A DNA stretch of 36,545 nucleotides from the NCBI GenBank assembly GCA_002314455.1, contig DCFZ01000034.1, forward strand, positions 1 to 36,545, given 5' to 3'. The notes under the pieces are model-generated. The model was not told the origin of the DNA. It made no database searches and saw only the letters and a program-made list of their open reading frames with translations. Source of the DNA: Lentisphaeria bacterium UBA1791 (lineage in GTDB: Bacteria; Verrucomicrobiota; Lentisphaeria; Victivallales; Victivallaceae). This document shows, piece after piece, positions 14,168-22,323 of this stretch; position 1 is the stretch's first letter, and each line of letters opens with the position of its first letter. The position numbers were made by a program, and so were the translations under genes.

Positions 14168-15923
14168 TCGGCACACCCTCAAACAGCTTTGTTTTCTGGC
14201 GAAAATATACTTCCGCAACCAGAAAAAACTGCTGACCATCAGTATTATACTGGGGTTTTTCGCCGAAACCTTGGCGATGCTGATGCCGCAATTGACCGGA
14301 AATCTCGCCGCGACGCTGAATGACTGGCAGCAATTCCGTAAGGCGGCATTCTGTTTCCTTTGCGTAGGGTTGGTGCAGTTTCTCTTTGCCGTAACCAATG
14401 ACGTTTTTGACCGTCTGTTGAAGGACCGGTTGGGGCGTGATGCGTATCACTTCACCCATCAGAAACTTCTGACGATGGACCCTGATTATTATCAAAAGCA
14501 TACTTCCGGCGAATTGATGCTCAATCTGAACTCCGGTTCGGGGATTGCCTACGAACTTTTGGAACTGATCTGCTTCCCGATTTTCTACGGCAGCGGCATG
14601 ATCGTTGGGTTGATCTTTCTTTTTCAGTCCTTGCAGAATATCCATCTGCCTTTGTGGCTCACGCTCGGCTTGGTGGCAGGCATGGCGATTCAGCCGTTTC
14701 AGACGTGGTTTTTCGGCAAACTGATTGCCAAAGCCTATACAAAAGTCCGCGAGAGCGGCAAAGAGATCAATGAGGAAGTTTTGAATGATCTTCACGCCCC
14801 GGTGGAACTGCACCTTATGGATGCCGTCATGCGCCGGGTCAAAAGAATGTTTTCCATCCAGCATACGCTGGCTCTGCGCATGGACAAGGCGATGCTCCTG
14901 CACATTGCCAGTCGCTATTTTATGTCGCTACTGATCCTCCTGTTTCAGTTCGCCATTGTCATTTCCGTTTTACTCAATTACGATCTGCAGGGAACTGTGA
15001 TCCGCGACCTGATCGCCTCGATTATGCTGATCCCGTTGATGTTCAACCACTTGAATAAGCTTCAGCAAATGTATAACGGCGTCAAGGATCAGGAGCCGTA
15101 TATCGCCGCTGTCTACGAAATGTTTCAGCAGAAAAACAAGATTCCGGCGGGAGACTGCGCTTTCCCCGCCGGAAAAGATTTTGCCGTTGAACTCAACAAT
15201 GTTTCTTTCGGCTACTGCGAGGAAAAAGCCGTTCTGCAAAATCTGAATCTGACGATAAGATCCGGCTTGATCCATGCGATCGCGGCTCCTGCAGGGGAGG
15301 GCAAGTCGACCATTCTGAAGTTGATCGGCAGATTGTATTTGCCTCAAGCCGGAAAAGTCTGCATCGCCGGAGTCGATATTTTTGCCATTCAGGAAGAATC
15401 GTTCCGGAAACATTGCATAATCTCTTCCCAGTTTCCGCTTTTTATCAAAGGCACGATCCGGCAGAATTTTCAGCTTCTGCAGCCGGATCTTACCGATGCC
15501 GAAATCATTGAAGTCTGTCAGAAGACCGGATTTTCGTCCATTATGGAAATTTCCCCGGAAGCAATTCCCGACTTTGAGTTGTCTTTGGGCGCCGACAACC
15601 TTTCCGGCGGCCAGCGCAAAATCCTGGCGTTGGCGCGATGTGTTTCCTGCGATCCCGCCGTTTTGCTTTTGGACGAGCCGTCGGTCGGAGTGGATGGGCC
15701 GACCATCAACAAGTTCATCATTCCGATCATCCAGAAGTGCAAAGAAACGATGACCGTGATTTTAGTCGATCACAATATGAGTTTGATTTCAGAACTGGCA
15801 GATCAGGTTTATGTTCTTACCGACGGTATGATTGTGGAAAGCGGTTCCCCCCGTGAGTTGCTGCAGATCCCGCAGGGAAATTTTGCTTTTATGTATGAAA
15901 AGTGGTCGCACTTGCAAAGTTGA
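14142..15923 (+). CDS. ABC exporter (fused permease-ATPase), peptide cluster
   Basis: From ATG 14142 (MKSNVSS; AAAGG upstream; 14127 is an alternative) the 593-residue protein has an N-terminal permease with about six membrane segments (to about residue 310) and a C-terminal ATPase: Walker A APAGEGKST (about 382-390), signature LSGGQ (487-491), Walker B LLLDEP (508-513) and the H-loop His in VDHN. The first Walker Gly is Ala, a tolerated change. It lacks the C39 leader-peptidase domain of many bacteriocin exporters, so leader removal must occur otherwise. It overlaps the glycosyltransferase gene by 26 bp and its stop codon lies inside a CRISPR-like repeat, marking the end of the cluster. Confidence 0.88.
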   Translation: MKSNVSSRDRHTLKQLCFLAKIYFRNQKKLLTISIILGFFAETLAMLMPQLTGNLAATLNDWQQFRKAAFCFLCVGLVQFLFAVTNDVFDRLLKDRLGRDAYHFTHQKLLTMDPDYYQKHTSGELMLNLNSGSGIAYELLELICFPIFYGSGMIVGLIFLFQSLQNIHLPLWLTLGLVAGMAIQPFQTWFFGKLIAKAYTKVRESGKEINEEVLNDLHAPVELHLMDAVMRRVKRMFSIQHTLALRMDKAMLLHIASRYFMSLLILLFQFAIVISVLLNYDLQGTVIRDLIASIMLIPLMFNHLNKLQQMYNGVKDQEPYIAAVYEMFQQKNKIPAGDCAFPAGKDFAVELNNVSFGYCEEKAVLQNLNLTIRSGLIHAIAAPAGEGKSTILKLIGRLYLPQAGKVCIAGVDIFAIQEESFRKHCIISSQFPLFIKGTIRQNFQLLQPDLTDAEIIEVCQKTGFSSIMEISPEAIPDFELSLGADNLSGGQRKILALARCVSCDPAVLLLDEPSVGVDGPTINKFIIPIIQKCKETMTVILVDHNMSLISELADQVYVLTDGMIVESGSPRELLQIPQGNFAFMYEKWSHLQS

Positions 15924-16004
15924 CCCTCCCGCAAGGCGTGAGTTGAAACCGTTTCGCGTCTGCCGACGCGATACTGTCAGGTCGCCCCTCCTACGGGGGC
16001 GTGA
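15919..16004 (+). CRISPR. degenerate type I-C repeat-spacer-repeat at the end of the peptide cluster
   Basis: Repeat A (15919-15949, 31 nt) starts GTTGACCCTCCCGC and ends GCGTGAGTTGAAAC. A 31-nt spacer-like segment follows (15950-15980; it contains CGCGTC...GACGCG). Repeat B (15981-16004) reads GTCGCCCCTCCTACGGGGGC then GTGA, and breaks off before the TTGAAAC tail, as the last repeat of an array often does. The repeats match those after cas7c at 3852-3947. Repeat A overlaps the stop codon of the ABC exporter. Confidence 0.7.
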
Positions 16005-16169
16005 CGTGTCCTCATGATGTTAATTGTACTGATTCCGAAAGGCGCTGCCCGTTTCTGCGGTGGCGGCTGATGGTTTGCGCCTCCGTGGCGAATTGCCGAA
16101 GGGGGGGATTTCGTTTCCGTTGTGGATAGGGGATCTGGCGTTTTACGGGGATTTTTTCTGCAAGTTTGC

Positions 16170-16198
16170 TTGACAAGGGCGTGTTGAATGGATATATT
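16170..16198 (+). promoter_or_regulatory. strong sigma70-type promoter for the VOC-DUF3089 pair
   Basis: Perfect TTGACA (16170-16175), 17-bp spacer, TATATT (16193-16198), 52 bp upstream of the start codon. In the 16005-16169 stretch before it I see no gene. Confidence 0.8.
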
Positions 16199-16250
16199 GA
16201 CTGATACGATATGAATATGTCACGTTGCGCGAGATGAAGGAGTTTTGCGA

Positions 16251-16730
16251 ATGTTGAAGAAATTATGGATCGTTTGTGCGGCGGCCGTGCTGTTTCTTGC
16301 GCCGGATGCGGCGGCTGAAATGTGGATCGAGCACGTGGCGCTGGATGTTCCCGCCCCGGAAGCCACCGCCAAGTGGTGGTGCGAAAATCTGGGATTTCAC
16401 ATCAAGGCAAAACTTCCGGTTCCGCCGTACGCCATTTTTATTGTGAATTCCTCCGATTGCTTCGCCATGGAACTCTACCGGGATCCCAACACGCCGTTTG
16501 CCCCAAATTATCACAAAATGTCGCCGGATAAAATGCACATTGCGTTTGCATCCAACGACTTGGAAGGCGATCTTTGCCGGCTGACCGCCGCCGGGGCAAC
16601 CTTGGTTTCACGGGTACAAAATTTCGGCAATGAATTGGTTATGCTTCGGGATCCCGCCGGAATTCCGATTCAATTGGTCAATCGCACGACGCCCCTAATT
16701 CAAATCGACGCCGCGTGTCCAAAAAAATAA
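16251..16730 (+). CDS. exported VOC (glyoxalase-like) superfamily protein
   Basis: Starting at ATG 16251 (AAGGAG with 8-nt spacer) the product has 159 residues. The first 21 (MLKKLWIVCAAAVLFLAPDAAA) form a signal peptide. The rest is one vicinal-oxygen-chelate unit: WIEHVALDVPAPEATAKWWCENLGF at the start, MELYRDP in the middle, MHIAFASNDLEG, and MLRDPAGIPIQLVNR at the end. VOC proteins bind divalent metals and include glyoxalase I, dioxygenases and fosfomycin resistance proteins; an exported one suggests a periplasmic metal- or ligand-binding role that I cannot specify. A 30-bp gap to the next secreted hydrolase implies an operon. Confidence 0.8.
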   Translation: MLKKLWIVCAAAVLFLAPDAAAEMWIEHVALDVPAPEATAKWWCENLGFHIKAKLPVPPYAIFIVNSSDCFAMELYRDPNTPFAPNYHKMSPDKMHIAFASNDLEGDLCRLTAAGATLVSRVQNFGNELVMLRDPAGIPIQLVNRTTPLIQIDAACPKK

Positions 16731-16760
16731 AAAACAGGTAAAACGATAAAGGAAGCAACG

Positions 16761-17738
16761 ATGAAAAAACTTTTTCTTCTTTGTTCGGCGATGCTGGTCG
16801 CATTCGGCGCCGGCGCGCGGGAAAATAAACCGCTGGATTATTCCGACCGGGAAAACTGGATGATTTTTGCCGAGCGTTCATCCGCGGATCCCCAAGTGGA
16901 TCTTTTCTATCTTTATCCGACTTGCACGTCGCCGGAGTGCAAGAGCGAGATCGGGGAAGTCGACGCCCATATGAAGCATATGGCGCGTTTGAGTTATTTG
17001 AAAGGCGCTTCCTGCATGTCGCCTTACACTTGCGTCTATGCGCCGTATTACCGGCAGATTTCCGTGGTCGGCATTCTGAAAGCCAAAAACGCCGACGATC
17101 TGGAAAGCATGTGCCGCGATTCGATTGTCAAAAGCGATGTTTTCGCCGCGCTTGATTTTTATTTCAAAAATCAGAATCACGGCAGACCCTTTATCCTTGC
17201 CGGCCATTCGCAAGGCTCCTGCAATCTCAAGATCGTCCTTGACGAATATATGAAAGCGCATCCGGAATATTTGAAGAAAATGGTCGCCTGTTACGCCATC
17301 GGTTTTCATTTCCCGGAATCCTGGTTCAAAGCCAATCCTCATGTAAAAAAAGCCGCGGGTGAAACGGATACCGGAGTTCTGATTTCGTGGAATGCGGAAT
17401 TGCCGGGGGCGCTCAAGCCCAATTTTTGCATCGACTCCGGCTCGTTCGTCATCAATCCGCTCAACTGGAAAACCGATGAAACTCCGGCTGGGATCGAGCA
17501 AAATCTCGGCAGTATCGAAATTGACAATTCGACGCTGAAAGTCACGTTTTTTCCGGGGCAGACCGGCGCCTGGATCGATTTGAAGCGGGGCGCGCTGATC
17601 TGTGACGGAAAGGAGCTCCACGCTCTCTCGCACCCGCTTTTCGGCGATAAAAGTCTTCACCCCTGCGACTGGAGTCTTTTTTACCGGAACGTTCAGGAAA
17701 ACGCGCAAAAGCGCATCGAGGCGTTTTTTAAGGAATAA
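16761..17738 (+). CDS. exported alpha/beta hydrolase of the DUF3089 type
   Basis: The 325-residue protein has a signal peptide (MKKLFLLCSAMLVAFGAGA). Its body matches DUF3089 hydrolases: VDLFYLYPTC near residue 50, YAPYYRQ near 95, and the nucleophile elbow AGHSQGS with Ser150 as the probable catalytic residue. The substrate is unknown; it is likely an ester or lipid-like compound in the periplasm. The start ATG has GGAAG upstream and lies 30 bp after the VOC gene, so both probably use the promoter at 16170. A short CCCC-GATC-GGGG hairpin follows the stop codon (17741-17752); otherwise the gap to proA holds only a promoter. Confidence 0.82.
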   Translation: MKKLFLLCSAMLVAFGAGARENKPLDYSDRENWMIFAERSSADPQVDLFYLYPTCTSPECKSEIGEVDAHMKHMARLSYLKGASCMSPYTCVYAPYYRQISVVGILKAKNADDLESMCRDSIVKSDVFAALDFYFKNQNHGRPFILAGHSQGSCNLKIVLDEYMKAHPEYLKKMVACYAIGFHFPESWFKANPHVKKAAGETDTGVLISWNAELPGALKPNFCIDSGSFVINPLNWKTDETPAGIEQNLGSIEIDNSTLKVTFFPGQTGAWIDLKRGALICDGKELHALSHPLFGDKSLHPCDWSLFYRNVQENAQKRIEAFFKE

Positions 17739-17890
17739 CGCCCCGATCGGGGTTGCCGCACGGCACCCGCCGCGTGAAGAGAATGTATCTCAAACTCCTC
17801 TGATATTATTTAGCTCAAAGCCCTCTTTCCCATCGTGGAATGACTGCGGTAGTCCGATCCTGCCGGGAAAATAAGTTTGTCGAAAGCAAC

Positions 17891-17918
17891 TTGATTTTTC
17901 CTGCCGGGCAACTATATT
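17891..17918 (+). promoter_or_regulatory. proA promoter
   Basis: TTGATT (17891-17896), 16-bp spacer, TATATT (17913-17918), upstream of proA. Confidence 0.6.
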
Positions 17919-17982
17919 ATTCCAGCTCCGGAAGCATCAGCTTCAAGGTGAATAAGCAATGCAGATTGAGAGGGATAAAATT

Positions 17983-19224
17983 ATGACCGAAATCGAGGAA
18001 CTTGGCCGCCGTGCCCGCGTTGCGGCGGCAGACCTGCGCAGTGCCGCTCCCGAACGCCGCGCCGACGCGTTGAACCGGATGGCGGGAAAACTGGCGGAAT
18101 GCCGCGAAGAAGTACTCAAGGCAAATGCCGCTGATATGGCTGCGGCGGCTGGACTTTCTACCTCGTTTCAAAAGCGGTTGTGCGTTGATGATAAAGTGTT
18201 TGAATATATGACCCGTCGTCTGCAGGAAGCCGCCGCTTTGCCGGATACGGTCGGCAGGATTTTGGAAGAACGCACGATGCCCAGCGGTTTGCAGGTGAAA
18301 CGTGTTTCCGTCCCCATCGGCGTCATCGCAATGATCTACGAGGCTCGCCCCAATGTCACGACAGATGCCGCCGCGGTGGCGCTCAAAAGCGGAAACGCGG
18401 TAATTTTGAAAGGCGGCGCCGAGTCGTTGCGGACCAATCTCGTGCTCGCGCGCGCTATGCGCGAAGCGGTGAGGGAAGCGGGACTGCCGGAGGATGCGGT
18501 TCAACTGATCCCGACTGCCGACCGGTCGGCGGTGACGGAACTGCTGAAACAGGATCGGTATATTGATCTGGTGATTCCGCGCGGCGGGAAAAGTCTGATC
18601 CGTGCAATTGCCGAAGGCACGCGAATTCCCGTGCTGAAACATTACGACGGGATTTGTCATCAATATGTGGCAGGCGATGCCGACCCAGAAATGGCGGTGA
18701 AGCTGATCGTCAATTCCAAATGCCAGAATGTTGCGGTCTGCAATGCCTTGGAAACACTGCTGCTTGACGCCGAGCTTCCGGATTCTGCTTTGCAGAAAAT
18801 TGCCGATGCGTTGCGGGAAAACGGTATTGAGATCCGCGCCTGTGAAGGCTTTCGCGCCCGGGTGCCGGGGTGTCTCCCCGCATCGGAAGAAGATTGGGAT
18901 ACGGAATATCTGGATAAAATTCTCTCGATCCGGCTGGTTCATGGAATGGAGGAAGCGATCCATCATATTGCCGAACATGGTTCGGGGCATACCGACGGCA
19001 TCATCACCCAGTCGGAAGAACTTGCGGCAGGATTTGTTGCGCGGGTCGATTCCGCCTCGGTTTTGGTCAATGCATCGACCCGGCTTTCCGGCGGCGGGGA
19101 CTACGGGATGGGGGCGGTCGTCGGCATCAGCACCGACCGGCTTCACGCCCGGGGGCCCGTGGGACCGGCTGAACTTTGCACCTACAAATGGGTCGCCGTC
19201 GGCAACGGTCAATTGCGGAAATAG
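17983..19224 (+). CDS. proA: gamma-glutamyl phosphate reductase
   Basis: This aldehyde-dehydrogenase-fold enzyme (413 residues) reduces gamma-glutamyl phosphate to glutamate semialdehyde with NADPH, the second step of proline synthesis. Characteristic segments are GVIAMIYEARPNVTTDAAAVALKSGNA-type (cofactor and substrate region), IPRGGKSLI, the catalytic Cys in VCNALETLL (about residue 253) and NASTRLSGGGDYGMGAVVGIST near the end. ATG 17983 (MTEIEELGRRA) fits usual ProA N-termini and has GAGAGGG upstream; ATG 17959 with AAGGTG is a possible alternative. It stands alone: proB is not next to it. A clear terminator follows. Confidence 0.95.
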   Translation: MTEIEELGRRARVAAADLRSAAPERRADALNRMAGKLAECREEVLKANAADMAAAAGLSTSFQKRLCVDDKVFEYMTRRLQEAAALPDTVGRILEERTMPSGLQVKRVSVPIGVIAMIYEARPNVTTDAAAVALKSGNAVILKGGAESLRTNLVLARAMREAVREAGLPEDAVQLIPTADRSAVTELLKQDRYIDLVIPRGGKSLIRAIAEGTRIPVLKHYDGICHQYVAGDADPEMAVKLIVNSKCQNVAVCNALETLLLDAELPDSALQKIADALRENGIEIRACEGFRARVPGCLPASEEDWDTEYLDKILSIRLVHGMEEAIHHIAEHGSGHTDGIITQSEELAAGFVARVDSASVLVNASTRLSGGGDYGMGAVVGISTDRLHARGPVGPAELCTYKWVAVGNGQLRK

Positions 19225-19301
19225 GTCTGACGGGCAACCGCAAAACGCAGAGAAAGAGATTCCCCGATAGTTCCGCGGATGCAAAATTACAATGATTCGA
19301 G

Positions 19302-19330
19302 CCGTCTCCTCTTGGGTGGCGGCTTTTTTA
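19302..19330 (+). terminator. rho-independent terminator of proA
   Basis: GCCGTC pairs with GGCGGC (one G-U) around an 11-nt loop, followed by TTTTTT. Confidence 0.8.
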
Positions 19331-19485
19331 TTTCAGGGCAGGGGCAAAGGCAGTAGCGAATTCCGAAACCCCGGAAAAGAGAAATTTTTGAAAAGCCGAG
19401 TTCCGGTAAAAAATAAATGCTCGTTGAGGGGAGCACGCGCAGAAAAATAAAGCACGACTTTTGCCGGTATACTCAAGTCGGATCG

Positions 19486-21615
19486 TTATTGGGTTGACAA
19501 TATCAGGAAACTGATGAAACTTGCAATGCCGTGACAGCAACTGGCGCGACTGTCATCGTGCTCCCACAACGTCCCCGTTGTCTGCGCCATCTTGAGGAAG
19601 TACCCCTTGATCTCCGCGAGCATTTGGTCGCGCAAACCGTAGTGCCGCAACAAGTCGAGACGGATGTAATTGCCCATAATGGCATTGGCGGGCGCGACGT
19701 CGGGGTAAACACCCGTCGTCTTGCGCTGCGGTCCGAAATCCCGGACGAGAGTCTGCCACAATTCGGGGAACGCTTCCGGCGTCGCCAGGTGAAAGTAAAA
19801 TGCGAAATACTGACAGATTTCGCTCTTGTCGCCGGGGACGACGGCGAGTCTTCCATCCGCTTGCCGGAGCGCGTGGTCGCGGAAAAATTTTCCGTCAAAA
19901 GATTGTGATAAAATCGTTTTGCGCATCGCTTCGGCGCGGGTATGCAAATCTTTTTCGCCGTAGATATCGGCGACGGCGTCCAGCGCCGCGGCATAGAGCA
20001 TATTGGAGGGATAGTTGACGTCCTGCGTAAAATGATTGGCGCAACTCCACTCGACGAAGACCCAGCTGGGGAGTTTTTCCAGAAGACCGTCGGCGTTGAG
20101 AAACGTATCCATATAGGCGAGGAAGTCAAAGACTTTGCCGCGCATCGCTTCGAGGATCGCCGCGTCGCCGCCGCGCTCGCGGTATTCGACCAGCTCGACG
20201 AGAAGCCACATTCCCCAGTTGGGGATGAATTGCCCCGTCGGGTGGTCGCCGGGGTATTCCATCGGGAACGCGCCTTTCGGCAAACCGGGATCGTCGTGCG
20301 CAAGCGCGAAGTTTTCGAGAAAAAAAGTCTCCAACAGGGTGCCGCCCGTCAGGAGATGCGCCGCGCGCGCCGTAAAAAAACTGTCGCCGAGATAGCCGCC
20401 TCGCTCGCGGGTCGGGCAGTCGCTTAATACATCGACGGCGTTGTCGGCAAGCGATTCGCAACCGGCGTCGAAAATCGCTTTCAGATCGGCGTCGCCGCGA
20501 TAAAGTTCGCGATCGACGAGCGGGCTCTTGTACTCGCGAAGCGAAAAGTCGAGGATCTCCCCTTCGCCTTGATGCATCAGAACTTCGGCATATTGAAAGG
20601 CGTTGGGCTCGATCGCTTCGAGGTCGTAAACGCCCGGCGCAAGCAGATCCCAGAAAACCGCGCAACAGGTTTCCAGACGCAACGGATCGACGCCGCCATT
20701 TTCAGATTCAAGCTCGGAAAACATCACGACGAGCCGCCCCGGGGTGATGCAGCGGAACTTGACTTTCACGAAGCCGGCATTGTTGCATTTTCCGGCATAG
20801 AGCGTCGAAACGATCTCGCCCTTTTCGTCGCGCACATAGCGGCTGAGTTCCAAAAAGGCATTGACGTCGAGTTCCTCCTGACGATAGCCCTTAAACCCCT
20901 TTTGCCCGACGAGCGTCACCGCGCGATTCTGCACCGCATCCGAACCATCGCCAAAGGCGGCGCCGGGAGCGGCGTCGGGGAGGATTGTTGCTTTTTCCCG
21001 ATAGGTGCGCCGGAGCGTTCTGACGATTTTATAACTGTGGTCGATCGCGTAATCCGGCTGGGGAACGCGCACAGGCAAATAACGCACGGCAGGGCAAACC
21101 TCCAATTCAAGTTCCGGCAAATCTTTGCGCTCGGGGGTGACGCGGTACGCCTCGAAAAAGAGCCGTTGATAACTCAGACGCGAGGTTTTGGCGACGCGCT
21201 CGTGCGACAGATCGAAAGCCTTGAAATCCTTCCCCGTCGCGGCGAGGATATTTTCGCTTGAAACGACTTCCGCTTGCAGAAAACTCGGCTGGTCGAGGTA
21301 GTCGAAACTATTGATATTGGCGCCGGAAACCTCGATTTCGACGACGTTTTCCCCGTCTTTCACGGCAAGAGGCAGCCTTTCGATGCGGAAATATCCCTGT
21401 GGTCCGCGCGCGGGGCCGTGCGCCAGAAATTCACCGTTGAGTTTGGCGCGGAAATAGGTGGATGCGGTGATTTTCAGACAGACTGCTGATTTTTCCGCAA
21501 CGACAAAACGCGCAACAAAAAGGACAAAATCATTCATCTTTTTCCGTCTGCCGCGCGGCCATACCGGCACGGCGCGGAAAAACGCAACGTCACAAGTCAT
21601 CTCTTTTTTGGTCAT
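19486..21615 (-). CDS. glycoside hydrolase, GH78-like (alpha-L-rhamnosidase family)
   Basis: The 709-residue protein has N-terminal beta-sandwich regions (a sugar-binding-like part with AKLNGEFLAHGPARGPQGYF near residue 60-80) and a C-terminal six-hairpin (alpha/alpha)6 barrel. The barrel begins near residue 370 with LKAIFDAGCESLADNAVDVLSDCPTRERGGYLGDS; DCPTRERG.YLGD (about 399-411) corresponds to the GH78 acid-residue motif DCPxRxExxGxxGD. Rhamnose is the likely substrate, but related families such as GH106 or other uncharacterised GH78-like groups are possible. No signal peptide is seen, so it acts in the cytoplasm or needs another route. ATG 21615 was chosen because GAGG precedes three consecutive ATGs. 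Confidence 0.78.
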   Translation of the reverse strand: MTKKEMTCDVAFFRAVPVWPRGRRKKMNDFVLFVARFVVAEKSAVCLKITASTYFRAKLNGEFLAHGPARGPQGYFRIERLPLAVKDGENVVEIEVSGANINSFDYLDQPSFLQAEVVSSENILAATGKDFKAFDLSHERVAKTSRLSYQRLFFEAYRVTPERKDLPELELEVCPAVRYLPVRVPQPDYAIDHSYKIVRTLRRTYREKATILPDAAPGAAFGDGSDAVQNRAVTLVGQKGFKGYRQEELDVNAFLELSRYVRDEKGEIVSTLYAGKCNNAGFVKVKFRCITPGRLVVMFSELESENGGVDPLRLETCCAVFWDLLAPGVYDLEAIEPNAFQYAEVLMHQGEGEILDFSLREYKSPLVDRELYRGDADLKAIFDAGCESLADNAVDVLSDCPTRERGGYLGDSFFTARAAHLLTGGTLLETFFLENFALAHDDPGLPKGAFPMEYPGDHPTGQFIPNWGMWLLVELVEYRERGGDAAILEAMRGKVFDFLAYMDTFLNADGLLEKLPSWVFVEWSCANHFTQDVNYPSNMLYAAALDAVADIYGEKDLHTRAEAMRKTILSQSFDGKFFRDHALRQADGRLAVVPGDKSEICQYFAFYFHLATPEAFPELWQTLVRDFGPQRKTTGVYPDVAPANAIMGNYIRLDLLRHYGLRDQMLAEIKGYFLKMAQTTGTLWEHDDSRASCCHGIASFISFLILSTQ

Positions 21616-21640
21616 CATCATTCCTCGTTTGCTTTGGCGA

Positions 21641-21763
21641 TCAACGCCGGTTGCCAGGCTTCCAGAGCGGCCCGTCATTCGCATCGCAGGTCCGCGCTTC
21701 TCCGACAAAAACGTGCATACACATGCAGCACGCGAGGAGAAATAAAAGTAGTATCCGACTCAT
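21641..21763 (-). CDS. 40-aa ORF with signal-peptide-like N-terminus, unknown or remnant
   Basis: The frame starts ATG 21763 with MSRILLLFLLACCMCMHVFVGEA, a typical signal peptide, and stops after 40 residues, 25 bp before the GH78 gene on the same strand and 39 bp downstream of a good promoter. No ribosome binding site is evident. It may be the first exon-like stump of a deleted secreted protein, or a short leader ORF affecting the downstream gene. Confidence 0.3.
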   Translation of the reverse strand: MSRILLLFLLACCMCMHVFVGEARTCDANDGPLWKPGNRR

Positions 21764-21801
21764 TGTTTTTCGAGATTGATCGTTAAAGCTGAATTCTTTT
21801 T

Positions 21802-21830
21802 ACTATACCATCGCGCATCGTTTTTTTCAA
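21802..21830 (-). promoter_or_regulatory. promoter of the GH78 transcription unit
   Basis: On the minus strand TTGAAA (21830-21825) and TATAGT (21807-21802) are 17 bp apart. Next to it, CGTTAAAGCTGAATT (from 21781) resembles CGTTAAAGCTAATTG at 30783, a possible shared regulator site. Confidence 0.7.
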
Positions 21831-21891
21831 CACGGAAAAAGGCGCGCGCGTACTTGATCATTTGCAGAGAGTAAAAGAAACTTACGCGTTC

Positions 21892-22035
21892 TCACTTGAC
21901 GACGCTGAATAGTTTGCGGTACGCCTGCGGCGTCATGCACGCGCATTTCGCGGCTTTTGCAAGCGTGGTGTTGTTGCCCGCCTCAATTCGCCGATGTAAA
22001 AATCGCGTTACATTCAAAATCCTTTCGTCCGGCGG
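21892..22035 (-). pseudogene. remnant of an AraC-type regulator (first HTH only)
   Basis: About 47 residues (PPDERILNVTRFLHRR..., then TTLAKAAKCACMTPQAYRKLFS) resemble the first helix-turn-helix of AraC-family DNA-binding domains, with the A-x-x-x-M-S/T-P-x-x-x-R-x-F pattern. The second HTH and the ligand-binding half are missing, and no start site is present. Similarity is moderate. Confidence 0.4.
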
Positions 22036-22137
22036 AATGAGCGCATCCCCAAGTGGAGCGCAAAATACTACGCGGAATGCATCAAAAACAACGCGATCCT
22101 GTAAGGAAAACACCGCGTTCCGGCAGTAGCCCGGGGA

Positions 22138-22168
22138 GGGGGGATTAAAAGCCCCCTTCTTTTTTTTT
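22138..22168 (+). terminator. rho-independent terminator without an obvious upstream gene
   Basis: AGGGGG pairs with CCCCCT over an 8-nt loop and is followed by TCTTTTTTTTT. No plus-strand gene precedes it since proA, so it may be left from a deleted gene. Confidence 0.7.
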
Positions 22169-22193
22169 ATCATACCGGCAATTTGTTTTTGAT

Positions 22194-22222
22194 TTGATTT
22201 TTTGCAGATGCAATGCTATCAT
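22194..22222 (+). promoter_or_regulatory. promoter of the EEP-family lipoprotein gene
   Basis: TTGATT (22194-22199), 17-bp spacer, TATCAT (22217-22222), about 100 bp before the start codon. Confidence 0.55.
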
Positions 22223-22323
22223 AAATAGTCGGTAATGAGATATGGCTTTGGCTTCCACAAGATGTGATGGCAGAATGCGTTGCTTGCGCATTTTGCACGA
22301 ATTGTATTGAGAGAGAAATCAGA

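Noticed and set aside
15950..15980. Spacer-like segment as a target of something in this window
   Set aside because: I found no matching protospacer in the window; it instead contains a short palindrome, and the array is degenerate.
17917..19284. 455-codon minus-strand frame opposite proA
   Set aside because: Antisense shadow of an unmistakable ProA; composition is Arg/His/Phe-rich as expected of a mirror frame.
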